This document shows positions 1-5,940 of a stretch of 7,478 nt of DNA, piece after piece (within the stretch, counting starts at the first letter, position 1; every line of letters starts with the position of its first letter). Position numbers and translations under genes: made by a program. The notes under the pieces were generated by a model. That model made no database searches. It was not told the DNA's origin and was given only the letters and a program-made list of their open reading frames with translations. This DNA comes from Campylobacteraceae bacterium (GTDB lineage Bacteria; Campylobacterota; Campylobacteria; Campylobacterales; Campylobacteraceae): assembly GCA_031276365.1 (NCBI GenBank), contig JAISNG010000177.1, positions 1-7,478 of the forward strand. The letters run 5' to 3'.

Positions 1-710
1 TTTAATGCTGTTTGCAATCTATCGGTAACGATATCGTTTAGTTGCTGTTGAAATGACTTTTTGACAAGTCCTGTGAATTGTTCAAGTACTTTTTGAGTTA
101 CTGTTCCGTGATAAATCTGCCTTGCGAAATGCTTGACAAATTCAGGCGTTGGATTGGCTATTTCAGAGTTAATCAATAGCTTTAATTCGCTTGTATATTT
201 TAGCTCGCTTGCGGTATTTACGATATTGTCAAAGTCAAAATATGACTTGTGAAACTTTTTAAGTTCATCTATTTGATTGTCTTTAATTTGAGTTATATCA
301 AAAGAGAAAAACGGCTTTTCGTCCATTTTATTTTTTTCAACCAAATCAGTAAAAAAACGATACTCTACACCATTAGTCAAAATAGCAAATTTTGCTTTGG
401 CGGCGTGAAAATATCTAAACAGTTGTGATTCGTTTTTGATGTTAAGGTCGTTGCCTGCCGCTTTGCATTCAATCAGTAAAATAGGTTCATCATCTTTTAA
501 TATCGCATAGTCAATCTTTTCGCCCTGTTTAATACCTATATCAGCTACATATTCGGGGATTACTTCGGAGGGGTTGAAGATATCATAACCTAACTCTTTG
601 ATAAAAGGCATAATCAAAGCTGTTTTCGTAGCCTCTTCGGTGCTTACTTTATCTTTTAACTTAACTACTCTATCCGCCAGCAACTTTATCTGGTCTTTGA
701 AATCAATCAT
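1..710 (-). CDS. COG4748-like nuclease with HsdR N-terminal-type fold, 3' end outside window
   Basis: Reading leftward from an ATG at 710, 236 codons are open to the window edge, so the C-terminus is missing. A ribosome site GGAG lies 8-9 bases upstream of the ATG. The protein shows a PD-(D/E)XK nuclease core: Asp67 in KIDYAIL, then Glu81 and Lys83 in LLIECKA. This is followed by a region typical of the family (FRYFHAAKAKFAILTNG, later TPEFVKHFA and VTQKVLEQFTGLVKKSF). Proteins of this type resemble the N-terminal domain of type I restriction subunit HsdR but stand alone, without the helicase motor in the part seen. They are usually annotated as predicted type IV restriction or HsdR-like proteins; substrate and role are unproven. 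No methylase or specificity gene is adjacent on the visible side. Family assignment is fairly sure; the function in defence is inference. Confidence 0.85.
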   Translation of the reverse strand, partial: MIDFKDQIKLLADRVVKLKDKVSTEEATKTALIMPFIKELGYDIFNPSEVIPEYVADIGIKQGEKIDYAILKDDEPILLIECKAAGNDLNIKNESQLFRYFHAAKAKFAILTNGVEYRFFTDLVEKNKMDEKPFFSFDITQIKDNQIDELKKFHKSYFDFDNIVNTASELKYTSELKLLINSEIANPTPEFVKHFARQIYHGTVTQKVLEQFTGLVKKSFQQQLNDIVTDRLQTAL

Positions 711-795
711 TTACTGCTCCTATTTTTATGTTTGAATACAAACTTAATAGCCTGAATTTTACATATTTATTAATTAAAAAGCGTTAAAAGTATAA

Positions 796-824
796 AAAAT
801 AAGCAATAATATAAGTATTGTCAA
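796..824 (-). promoter_or_regulatory. Probable sigma70 promoter for the COG4748-like gene
   Basis: On the minus strand a perfect TTGACA (819-824) is followed after 17 bases by TATTTT (796-801). Transcription would start near 789 and give a leader of roughly 80 bases before the ATG at 710. The remainder of the 711-924 gap is AT-rich, and I see no convincing hairpin terminator for htpX in it. Confidence 0.5.
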
Positions 825-924
825 ATTTATATTGAGCAGTTAAACCTACATGTTTAGACCAACTTCAAAAAATAACTATAAAGTGTAGATTTTATTTTTA
901 TTTATAAATTTTTAGCCAACTAAT

Positions 925-1770
925 TCACACCCTGTTTTTCAACTGCTCAAGTTTTGCTATTCTGTTTTCTATGCTCGGATGTGTGGAGAAAAGTTGTGCA
1001 AATGAGATGTTTTTGCCTGAAAACGGATTTACGATAAACATATGAGCGTTCACTTCGGAGGCTTGACGCATTGTGCTGCCTCTTGCGTAAGCGTCAAGTT
1101 TTAAAAGCGCACTTTGAAGCCATTCAGGGTGCTTGGTGATTTTTGCTGCTCCCTCATCTGCCATATATTCTCGGTTTCGGCTTATCGTCATTCTGATAAC
1201 CGTAGCTGCGATTGGTAAAATGATGGCGACGGCTATTATGACAAGCGGATTTTGTCTATTTTTGCCGCTGTTTAACATCGTGCCGTATTTCATAATATTT
1301 GCCATAATCGCGATAGCTCCTGCGACAGTTGCCGCGATGGTTCCCACTAAAATATCATAATGTTTTACATGAGAGAGTTCATGTGCCATTACACCCTCTA
1401 TCTCCTCTTTGCTAAGCAGATTTAAAAGTCCTTCAGTCGCCGCAACCGCCGCATTTTTGGGATTTCTGCCTGTGGCAAAAGCGTTTGGGACTATTTCTGG
1501 TATGATATAAACTTTTGGCATTGGAATACCCGCTTTTTGCGCCAAATTTTCTACTATTTCATAAAATCCCTTTGCATTTTGTCTGTTTACCTCCACTGCG
1601 CGGTAGTGTTTTAAGACAAGTTTATCCGAATAAAAATAGCTGAAAAAGTTCATAGCCATCGCTATTATAAATGCTATAAACATACCGCTTTGTCCACCGA
1701 AATATCCGCCTATAAATACAAACAGCAGCGCTAAAGCCGTCAATAAAAAAATAGTTTTAAAAATCTCCAT
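925..1770 (-). CDS. htpX: HtpX, membrane zinc metalloprotease (M48)
   Basis: 281 residues, close to the usual HtpX length. Two N-terminal membrane segments (about 5-25 and 28-47) precede a cytoplasmic protease domain with the zinc motif HELSH (His130, Glu131, His134) and the downstream REYMAD motif that supplies the third zinc ligand (Glu201). Two further hydrophobic stretches (about 142-160 and 176-194) lie between them, as in the family. HtpX degrades misfolded or damaged membrane proteins and acts with FtsH in membrane quality control. The ATG at 1770 overlaps the upstream gene by 14 bases, so translation is probably coupled, and it is the last gene of the ribA-rsmG operon. No heat-shock operator (for example a CIRCE-type repeat) is seen in front of it. 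Identification is secure. Confidence 0.96.
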   Translation of the reverse strand: MEIFKTIFLLTALALLFVFIGGYFGGQSGMFIAFIIAMAMNFFSYFYSDKLVLKHYRAVEVNRQNAKGFYEIVENLAQKAGIPMPKVYIIPEIVPNAFATGRNPKNAAVAATEGLLNLLSKEEIEGVMAHELSHVKHYDILVGTIAATVAGAIAIMANIMKYGTMLNSGKNRQNPLVIIAVAIILPIAATVIRMTISRNREYMADEGAAKITKHPEWLQSALLKLDAYARGSTMRQASEVNAHMFIVNPFSGKNISFAQLFSTHPSIENRIAKLEQLKNRV

Positions 1771-2149
1771 TTATAATTCCCTGCAAAAATAAAATGCCGT
1801 CAATGCCGCTTTTTGCCGCCTTTTCTATCTCATTTTCATTTTTGATTTTGAGCAGTATTTTGGCGTCAAATAGATAATCCTCGGCTAAATTTTGTATATT
1901 TTTTGCCGCCTTTTTATCGTTTACAACTATGTATGATGCGCCGAGCGCGTTTGCCAAAAGAGCCTCTTTGATGCTCTGGGTTTCTACTGCGAAATTTATG
2001 CTGTTTTTTTGACAAAACTTGATAATCTCTTCGTTACCTGCAAACTTGAAAATAGCAGTGAAATCAGACGGAATCTTTGCCGCTTCGCTATTACTTTTGA
2101 TTTTATAAAATGGTTTGAAGCTAACCAGATTATGCCCTATAATTATCAT
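1757..2149 (-). CDS. Conserved-type hypothetical protein of the ribA-htpX operon
   Basis: 130 residues, function not recognised. The ATG at 2149 has AAAGG (2156-2160) about 6 bases upstream. The sequence alternates short hydrophobic strands with helices (MIIIGHNLV, FTAIFKFAG, INFAVET, ASYIVVND, AKILLKI, DGILFL), the rhythm of an alpha/beta or partial TIM-barrel fold. It has no signal peptide, membrane span or obvious catalytic motif. Its 5' end overlaps the preceding zinc-ribbon gene by 20 bases and its 3' end overlaps htpX by 14, so it is clearly coding and co-translated with both. The context is a housekeeping operon, not an accessory region. A role in protein quality control beside HtpX, or in rRNA or cofactor metabolism, would be guesswork. 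Confidence 0.8.
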   Translation of the reverse strand: MIIIGHNLVSFKPFYKIKSNSEAAKIPSDFTAIFKFAGNEEIIKFCQKNSINFAVETQSIKEALLANALGASYIVVNDKKAAKNIQNLAEDYLFDAKILLKIKNENEIEKAAKSGIDGILFLQGIINGDF

Positions 2150-2354
2150 TTTTTACCTTTACGCATTTTTGGGAGCAAAAATATTTCCCATCTTTTTTGA
2201 TAGCTTCGCCAGCCGAAACAAATGTCCCGCATGCGGCGCATTCTACCATCAGCTCTTCATAAGATTTGTTCTCTTTGCGGGCTCTTTTTTTGCCGAAAAA
2301 CAGCACATACACGATATATGCAAAAATGAGAAGAAGTATAATTCTAAACAGCAC
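2130..2354 (-). CDS. PP0621-type small membrane-anchored zinc-ribbon protein
   Basis: 74 residues starting at a GTG (2354), with AAGGG placed 7 bases upstream; no nearby in-frame ATG competes. An N-terminal membrane span (about 3-20) is followed by a basic stretch (GKKRARKENK) and then a metal-binding pattern with Cys39-x2-Cys42 and Cys60-x3-Cys64 in the form VECAACG...YFCSQKC. This is the arrangement of the PP0621 family, short proteins of unknown function widespread in Proteobacteria. The positive residues after the span suggest the cysteine domain is cytoplasmic. The gene overlaps the end of rsmG by 11 bases and the next gene by 20, which marks it as a true operon member. The family call is good, but its biochemical job is unknown. 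Confidence 0.85.
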   Translation of the reverse strand: MLFRIILLLIFAYIVYVLFFGKKRARKENKSYEELMVECAACGTFVSAGEAIKKDGKYFCSQKCVKVKNDNYRA

Positions 2355-2928
2355 TATCCAACCCTTTTATAAAAATATATTTTCGCTTTTGTCTTGTAAA
2401 AATCTGCGCATTGTTTAGGTTTAAAATCTCCTCATTAGCTCTTTGTCCCTTGTAGAGAAGCATGATTGTATTTTTATCATAAAAACCTTTAGATAACTTT
2501 ATCAGTAAAGCCGTTTCGCACACAGCGCGCGAAGTGATGAGTTCCACGGGTTTTGGCGTATCCTCTTCAACTCTTTTGGTTTTTACGTCTATATTTGAGA
2601 GGTTCAATTCGCTTTTTAGCAGATGCAAAAACGCACTTTTTTTGGCGAGCGGTTCATAAAGCGCAAAATGACAAGACGGCATAGCAAGAGCCAGTATCAC
2701 GGCAGGAAATCCGCCGCCGCTTCCAATGTCTATGGCGCTTTTGGGATTGTTTTTTAAAAATTGCAAAGGGTAGATGCTGTCGTAAATATTTTCCCGTATG
2801 CTTTGCGAATCTTTGGCGCCCGTGATATTGTGTGTTTTGTTATAAAAAAGCAGTATTTTGGTAAATTGCTCTGCGCCCTGTTCAAAAAAATCAGGCAGTG
2901 TGAAGCCCGCTATCTCATATTTTTGCAT
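2344..2928 (-). CDS. rsmG: RsmG, 16S rRNA (guanine527-N7) methyltransferase
   Basis: This enzyme transfers a methyl group from S-adenosylmethionine to N7 of G527 in 16S rRNA within the small subunit; losing it can give low-level streptomycin resistance in several bacteria. Starting at 2928 it has 194 residues, within the family range. The SAM-binding motif I is AIDIGSGGGFPA (about 66-76), followed by YEPLAKKSAFL (91-101) and the family motif ITSRA (131-135). An in-frame ATG exists at 2949, but AGAGG (2937-2941) sits 8 bases before the ATG at 2928 and nothing similar precedes 2949, so I chose 2928. It lies 30 bases downstream of ribA and overlaps the next gene. The former name is gidB. Confidence 0.95.
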   Translation of the reverse strand: MQKYEIAGFTLPDFFEQGAEQFTKILLFYNKTHNITGAKDSQSIRENIYDSIYPLQFLKNNPKSAIDIGSGGGFPAVILALAMPSCHFALYEPLAKKSAFLHLLKSELNLSNIDVKTKRVEEDTPKPVELITSRAVCETALLIKLSKGFYDKNTIMLLYKGQRANEEILNLNNAQIFTRQKRKYIFIKGLDSAV

Positions 2929-2958
2929 CAAAATTGCCTCTATATGCAAAGTATTTTA

Positions 2959-3522
2959 TCAAAACAGATGACCCATTTTCTCTTTTTTCACCTTCAGGTA
3001 TGAGCTGTTTTTCGGATTTTCCTTGATTATAATCGGAATCCTCTCCGCTATCTCCACGCTTTTGAGGCTCACTAACTTTGCTGGGTTGTTCGTCAAAAGC
3101 TTTATCGCTTTAAATCCAAAATGTCTAAATATAAAATCAACCACCTCATATGTTCTCTCGTCTGCCTTGAAGCCTAATTTGTGGTTTGCTTCAACTGTGT
3201 CAAAGCCTTTATCCTGCAGGGCGTAAGCGTTGATTTTGTTAAGAAGTCCGATATTTCGCCCCTCCTGCCTTAGGTATATCACCATTCCGCCGTTCTTGTG
3301 TATGAATTTCAGCGCGCTCTCAAGCTGGTCGCGGCAATCGCATTTTAAGCTTCCGATGGCATCACCCGTTAAACATTCGCTGTGTATTCTAACGACAGGC
3401 ATATCCCCGAAAGGTTCTTTAAAAATCGCCAAATGCTCCTTGTCGCCCTCCTTGAAAGCCTGTATCTTGAACTCTCCGAAGCGTGAAGGGAGATTTGCAA
3501 TTTCGGAAATTTTTATATCCAT
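2959..3522 (-). CDS. ribA: RibA, GTP cyclohydrolase II
   Basis: RibA opens the imidazole ring of GTP, giving formate, pyrophosphate and the pyrimidine that feeds riboflavin synthesis. The 187 residues match a stand-alone RibA rather than a RibBA fusion. The substrate and zinc region is RIHSECLTGD with Cys50, followed by Cys61 and Cys63 in SLKCDCR, the three zinc ligands. RQEGRNIGL (85-93) binds the GTP phosphate and ribose region, Tyr100 sits in the conserved NAYALQDKG segment, and Arg123 lies in DERTY where the catalytic arginine is expected. The ATG at 3522 has AGGG about 10 bases upstream. It is the first gene of the leftward operon; riboflavin-linked regulation (an FMN riboswitch) is not visible in the short leader. 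Confidence 0.97.
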   Translation of the reverse strand: MDIKISEIANLPSRFGEFKIQAFKEGDKEHLAIFKEPFGDMPVVRIHSECLTGDAIGSLKCDCRDQLESALKFIHKNGGMVIYLRQEGRNIGLLNKINAYALQDKGFDTVEANHKLGFKADERTYEVVDFIFRHFGFKAIKLLTNNPAKLVSLKSVEIAERIPIIIKENPKNSSYLKVKKEKMGHLF

Positions 3523-3553
3523 AGTTTATCTATCCCTTTAATAATAAAGATGG

Positions 3554-3559
3554 ATTTTA
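3554..3559 (-). promoter_or_regulatory. Candidate -10 box for the ribA operon
   Basis: TAAAAT on the minus strand, about 30 bases upstream of the ribA start codon, is the best -10 candidate. No good -35 accompanies it, which is common in Campylobacterota. The divergent tRNA-Lys transcript begins on the other side of the same intergenic stretch (3523-3695). This is a weak call. Confidence 0.3.
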
Positions 3560-3675
3560 TCTCATTTTTGCAAATAGTATCTTTAAAGCGGCGGAGAAGA
3601 GGCATATTTTCATGGGCAAAACAAAATTTTTATAAGATATTTTAAACTTTTAGCTTTTTATAGTGTAAAACATTA

Positions 3676-3681
3676 TATAAT
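3676..3681 (+). promoter_or_regulatory. -10 box of tRNA-Lys
   Basis: A consensus TATAAT at 3676-3681 ends 14 bases before the mature tRNA 5' end, so a short 5' leader would be removed by RNase P. The upstream -35 region is AT-rich without a clear TTGACA. Confidence 0.55.
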
Positions 3682-3695
3682 TACGCTTTTTGTAA

Positions 3696-3771
<76 letters not shown>

Positions 3772-3815
3772 TATTTTAAATTCTGCATATATAAAAAATA
3801 AAACAGTTTTTTAAG

Positions 3816-3843
3816 TTTACATTACAGTTATTTGGAGTAAAAT
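3816..3843 (+). promoter_or_regulatory. Promoter of the 25-residue peptide gene
   Basis: TTTACA (3816-3821) and TAAAAT (3838-3843) are separated by 16 bases, a good sigma70 arrangement. Transcription from about 3850 would give a leader of about 43 bases. Within it, ATTGGC and GCTAAT (3852-3867) can form a small stem with a TTTT loop before the ribosome site. Confidence 0.6.
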
Positions 3844-3892
3844 AGTCCGTTATTGGCTTTTGCTAATAAATTTTATTATGGAGGATAAAAAA

Positions 3893-3970
3893 ATGGCATG
3901 CTGCGGTTCAAAGAAAGAGACTAAAGCGACAAAACCTGCTGAAAAAGACAGCAAGAAAAAGTCAAAATAG
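3893..3970 (+). CDS. 25-residue Cys-Cys, lysine-rich small protein
   Basis: The peptide starts MACCGSKKETK and ends KDSKKKSK: two adjacent cysteines at positions 3-4 followed by a hydrophilic tail with nine lysines in the last 20 residues. It has no membrane span. Gene status rests on its signals. The ribosome site GGAGG (3880-3884) lies 8 bases before the ATG, a plausible promoter is upstream, and a strong hairpin-plus-T terminator begins 14 bases after the stop codon, so the whole unit appears dedicated to this peptide. A CC motif with a basic tail could bind a metal, be thiol-modified or contact nucleic acid; none of this can be decided here. I do not recognise a named family. The alternative is a small RNA that happens to carry an open frame, but the perfect ribosome site argues against it. 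Confidence 0.7.
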   Translation: MACCGSKKETKATKPAEKDSKKKSK

Positions 3971-3983
3971 TTTATTAACCAAC

Positions 3984-4020
3984 ACAGCCGCGCTGAATTT
4001 GGCACGGCTGTTTTTATTTA
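3984..4020 (+). terminator. Rho-independent terminator of the small peptide unit
   Basis: ACAGCCG (3984-3990) pairs with CGGCTGT (4005-4011). The stem continues past one mismatch through GC and ends in an AT-rich loop. It is followed by TTTTTATTTA. Confidence 0.85.
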
Positions 4021-4090
4021 ATCTGCAAAAATATAAAACTCATTCAAGCATATAAATCAATTCATAAAAATATAGAATGTAACAGCAATA

Positions 4091-4233
4091 ACGGAACAAA
4101 ATAAGCCTCGACTACCCAAAGGCAAATCTGCTAGGCTGTTGGCTGCGGGTGCATTGATGATGTCAATCGCGTAGTATATAGAATAAATGATGATGTTATT
4201 GAGATTTTAATCTGCTGTGGCCATTGCGGCTAA
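4091..4233 (+). pseudogene. YoeB-family toxin remnant with two frameshifts
   Basis: Three reading frames join into the C-terminal half of a Txe/YoeB mRNA interferase: KPRLPKGK from 4103, then LLGCWLR, then CIDDVNRVVYRI and NDDVIEIL up to CCGHCG and a stop at 4231-4233. The family pattern is roughly KPEPLKGxLxGxWSRRID followed by NRLVYxI and a final GHY. Frame is lost twice by one extra base each: near 4127, in the TCTG after GGCAAA, and within the GGG at 4147-4149. The N-terminal half is not recognisable, the catalytic-type SRR has degraded to LRC, and the terminal GHY is GHC. No YefM-like antitoxin is left upstream. It is a dead module just outside the presumed element boundary. The remaining sequence between 4021 and 4435 holds only the tRNA fragment and the relBE promoter described below. 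Confidence 0.75.
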
Positions 4234-4327
4234 ATTATGCCTGCTTTTAAAATTATACCGTATCCATTAAAAACAGAACTAAAACTTAAACTCATAAAGC
4301 ACGATTTTATCTGGATTTGTAAGAATA

Positions 4328-4350
4328 TGGTGCGGTCGACGAGATTTGAA
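4328..4350 (-). repeat. tRNA 3'-end fragment, probable attachment-site scar
   Basis: On the minus strand these 23 bases read as a tRNA 3' end: T-loop TTCAAAT, 3' half of the T-stem CTCGT, 3' acceptor strand CGACCGC, discriminator A, and CCA. Upstream of the T-loop (toward 4351) the sequence stops matching any tRNA: the needed ACGAG stem partner is absent. This is what integration into a tRNA 3' end leaves behind at the far end of the element. The implied intact tRNA would begin with GCGGTCG, as some tRNA-Leu genes do. It differs from the tRNA-Lys in this window. Because the missing 5' part lies toward higher coordinates, the element should lie to the right. Confidence 0.7.
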
Positions 4351-4369
4351 GTTATCTACCTACCTTAAA

Positions 4370-4398
4370 TTGACATTTTTAATAAATTGCGCTACAAT
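4370..4398 (+). promoter_or_regulatory. relBE promoter
   Basis: A perfect TTGACA (4370-4375), a 17-base spacer and TACAAT (4393-4398) make a near-consensus sigma70 promoter, with the start of transcription near 4405. This places transcription downstream of an in-frame ATG at 4346 and so rules that codon out as the antitoxin start. Autorepression by the RelB-RelE complex would be expected from the family. Confidence 0.8.
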
Positions 4399-4435
4399 GA
4401 TTTCATTGAATACATTTGTTGCGTGGAGAAATAAA

Positions 4436-4651
4436 ATGACACTATCTATCAGAGTAAATAAAGATACTGAATTTAGATTGAATCAATTGGCTAATCTTAC
4501 AGATAGACCAAAAGCTTTTTACCTTCGTAAATTGATAGAGGATAATCTTGATGATTTGGAGGATTATTATCTTGCTGAACAAGCCGATTTAAAAAAAGAA
4601 AAAATATATACCTTAAAAGAAGTGAAACAAGATATTGAATTGGATAGTTAA
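4436..4651 (+). CDS. relB: RelB-type ribbon-helix-helix antitoxin
   Basis: 71 residues from the ATG at 4436, which has GGAG (4425-4428) 7 bases upstream and lies just after the mapped promoter. The N-terminus MTLSIRVNKDTEFRLNQL is a ribbon-helix-helix DNA-binding fold. TDRPKAFYLRKLIEDNLDDLEDYYLAEQ forms the second helix and linker, and the acidic, flexible C-terminal part (KIYTLKEVKQDIEL) is the usual toxin-wrapping segment. The antitoxin neutralises the RelE-type ribonuclease and, alone or in complex, represses its own promoter. Its 3' end overlaps the toxin gene by 17 bases, as is common in such pairs. Function by family is secure; whether the pair is active in this host is unknown. Confidence 0.88.
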   Translation: MTLSIRVNKDTEFRLNQLANLTDRPKAFYLRKLIEDNLDDLEDYYLAEQADLKKEKIYTLKEVKQDIELDS

Positions 4652-4898
4652 ATTTAAAGAGAGTGCCAAAAAAGAGTTATCAAAGCTTGACAAATCAGAA
4701 TCTAAAAAAATTATCTCTTTTCTTGAAAAACTTTCTACGCAAAGCAATCCAAGACAAAACGGTAAATCTCTCAAGGGTAAGTTAAAAGAGTATTGGCGTT
4801 ATCGTGTTGGTGATTATCGTATTCTTTGTAAAATACAAGATGACGAATTGGTTGTTTTGATTTTAAAAGTTGCTCATAGAAAAGATGTCTATGAATAA
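4635..4898 (+). CDS. relE: RelE/ParE-superfamily toxin
   Basis: 87 residues with a TTG start (4635) inside the antitoxin gene; the frame and the family-typical N-terminus (NWIVKFKESAKKELSKLDK) support it, and translation is likely coupled to the antitoxin. Conserved features are the helical hairpin at 9-33, SLKGKLKEYWRYRVGDYRIL (45-64) with the basic residues that hold mRNA, and the C-terminal strand LKVAHRKDVYE with His81, Arg82 and Tyr86. RelE toxins cut mRNA in the ribosomal A-site. The length and complete motifs suggest an intact toxin. At the edge of a prophage it could act in element maintenance, or in blocking competing phages as proposed for the PfiT/PfiA pair of Pf4. Confidence 0.9.
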   Translation: MNWIVKFKESAKKELSKLDKSESKKIISFLEKLSTQSNPRQNGKSLKGKLKEYWRYRVGDYRILCKIQDDELVVLILKVAHRKDVYE

Positions 4899-4909
4899 TC
4901 ATTAGCAAT

Positions 4910-5722
4910 CTACTTGATTTCTATATCTGCATTCCAAAGAAAATAGCCTTTTCCTTCTCCCTGTCTCCACTCTCCGACTTGCTTTCCTTTGCTTGTAAGA
5001 TATATTCCTCTTTCTTTTTGCTCTAAATATCCATTTTTTATTAATAGTCTCTCCATTTCTCTTGTATTTGTATCATAAAATATTGCCAATTTCGCAGTTG
5101 TATATCTTTGCGCTTTATCTATCGGCAAAATTTTGTATCTTACATATTCTTTGTTTTCTTGGCAATATTTTTTTGCCGAATTGTCAAAAATATCTTCTGA
5201 CGCTATAAAAAGCAATGTCTCTTTTACATCTTTGTATTCTGGGTATTGTGTTTTAAATATTGCTACAGAACCTATAAATGCTTTGATTTTTTCATGATTG
5301 ATTTTATACTGAGTGTTTTTACTCCAATTTTTGCATTGGATAAATAGAACCTCGTCGTTTTTAGTAGCTACTATATCTATTCCGCCGTCTGATTTGCCTC
5401 TTTCAAATCCAAATGCTTTTACATCATATCCATATGTTTCATATTGACTTCCAACAAATGCTTCGTAATCTTTGCCCTTTCTGATATTTGCTTCCACTTT
5501 TTCTTTGTCATTATTTTTATGTATATTGTGCTGATATGCCTCTTTTTCTTTGTAATTGTTCTGATTATAGTTTTTCACTATTTTTACATATTCTGTTTGT
5601 TTATTTCTTGTTGTTTTGTTGATTTTTTTTGCTTCTTTTTGTTGTTTTTCAAAGTTTTTTACAAGAACAATGATAGTAATTACCATTGTTGTGACTATTA
5701 CTAATTGTATTATTGTTGCCAT
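4910..5722 (-). CDS. Membrane-anchored Mrr-like restriction endonuclease
   Basis: 270 residues. Residues 4-21 form an N-terminal membrane span, followed by a long charged Lys/Asn-rich linker (22-80). The Mrr-type PD-(D/E)XK domain then starts with GKDYEAFVG (Glu87), has the catalytic SDGGID (Asp116) and FIQCKNW (Gln129, Lys131), and continues with helix KIKAFIGSVAIF. The C-terminal part (about 207-267) looks like a small winged-helix module: YTTAKLAIFYDTNTREMERL, GYLEQKERG, YLTSKGKQVGEW, GYFLW. The start is supported by AAGGAGCGTT 4 bases upstream. The gene begins one base after the repressor-like gene ends, so the two form an operon. Mrr-family enzymes cut modified or foreign DNA; the membrane anchor suggests action on DNA entering at the inner membrane. 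A superinfection-exclusion role is my inference. Confidence 0.82.
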   Translation of the reverse strand: MATIIQLVIVTTMVITIIVLVKNFEKQQKEAKKINKTTRNKQTEYVKIVKNYNQNNYKEKEAYQHNIHKNNDKEKVEANIRKGKDYEAFVGSQYETYGYDVKAFGFERGKSDGGIDIVATKNDEVLFIQCKNWSKNTQYKINHEKIKAFIGSVAIFKTQYPEYKDVKETLLFIASEDIFDNSAKKYCQENKEYVRYKILPIDKAQRYTTAKLAIFYDTNTREMERLLIKNGYLEQKERGIYLTSKGKQVGEWRQGEGKGYFLWNADIEIK

Positions 5723-5723
5723 T

Positions 5724-5939
5724 CTAACGCTCCTTGAGTTTTTTTAATTTTAACTTTCCACTATTTGCTTCTTGTTTCATGTTTTTTAGTTTTTTGATGT
5801 ATTCTTCTAATTCCTCTATTTGTTCCTCTAACATTAGTCCCTGATTTATTAGTCTTATCAATTCTGGGTTGTTTTTTTCCCAATTGTTGAGTGTACTAAC
5901 GTCTTTACCTATTAATTCTGCTAATTCTGCTCTTGTCAT
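5724..5939 (-). CDS. Small helix-turn-helix protein, probable prophage repressor
   Basis: 71 residues from the ATG at 5939; a TTG four codons earlier (5951) is also possible, but the ATG is preferred, with GGA at useful spacing. The N-terminus MTRAELAELIGKDVSTLNNW is a helix-turn-helix of the phage-regulator kind, with a recognition helix around DVSTLNNWEKN. The C-terminal half (LMLEEQIEELEEYIKKLKNM) is a coiled coil suitable for dimerisation, ending in a very basic tail. It is transcribed away from the phage structural genes and faces a control region with three copies of a GAATWATYC dyad, probable operators. Its last codons AAG GAG CGT TAG double as the ribosome site of the nuclease gene. 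A repressor role is inferred from fold and position. Confidence 0.72.
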   Translation of the reverse strand: MTRAELAELIGKDVSTLNNWEKNNPELIRLINQGLMLEEQIEELEEYIKKLKNMKQEANSGKLKLKKLKER

Positions 5940-5940
5940 A

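Noticed and set aside
3230..3541. Open frame on the plus strand opposite ribA
   Set aside because: It lies entirely antisense to a clear GTP cyclohydrolase II with all motifs; no ribosome site or family features.
4186..4233. Short Cys-rich frame ending CCGHCG as a functional zinc peptide
   Set aside because: It aligns as the C-terminus of a frameshifted YoeB toxin, where the ending is normally GHY; no start codon or ribosome site of its own.
4346..4435. Longer N-terminus for the RelB antitoxin from an ATG at 4346
   Set aside because: The near-consensus promoter (4370-4398) would start transcription downstream of that codon, and the ATG at 4436 has a proper ribosome site and a family-typical N-terminus.
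5444..5704. Phe-rich open frame on the plus strand opposite the Mrr-like gene
   Set aside because: It is the antisense of the Lys/Asn-rich linker and membrane span; Lys codons read backwards give Phe. No independent support.
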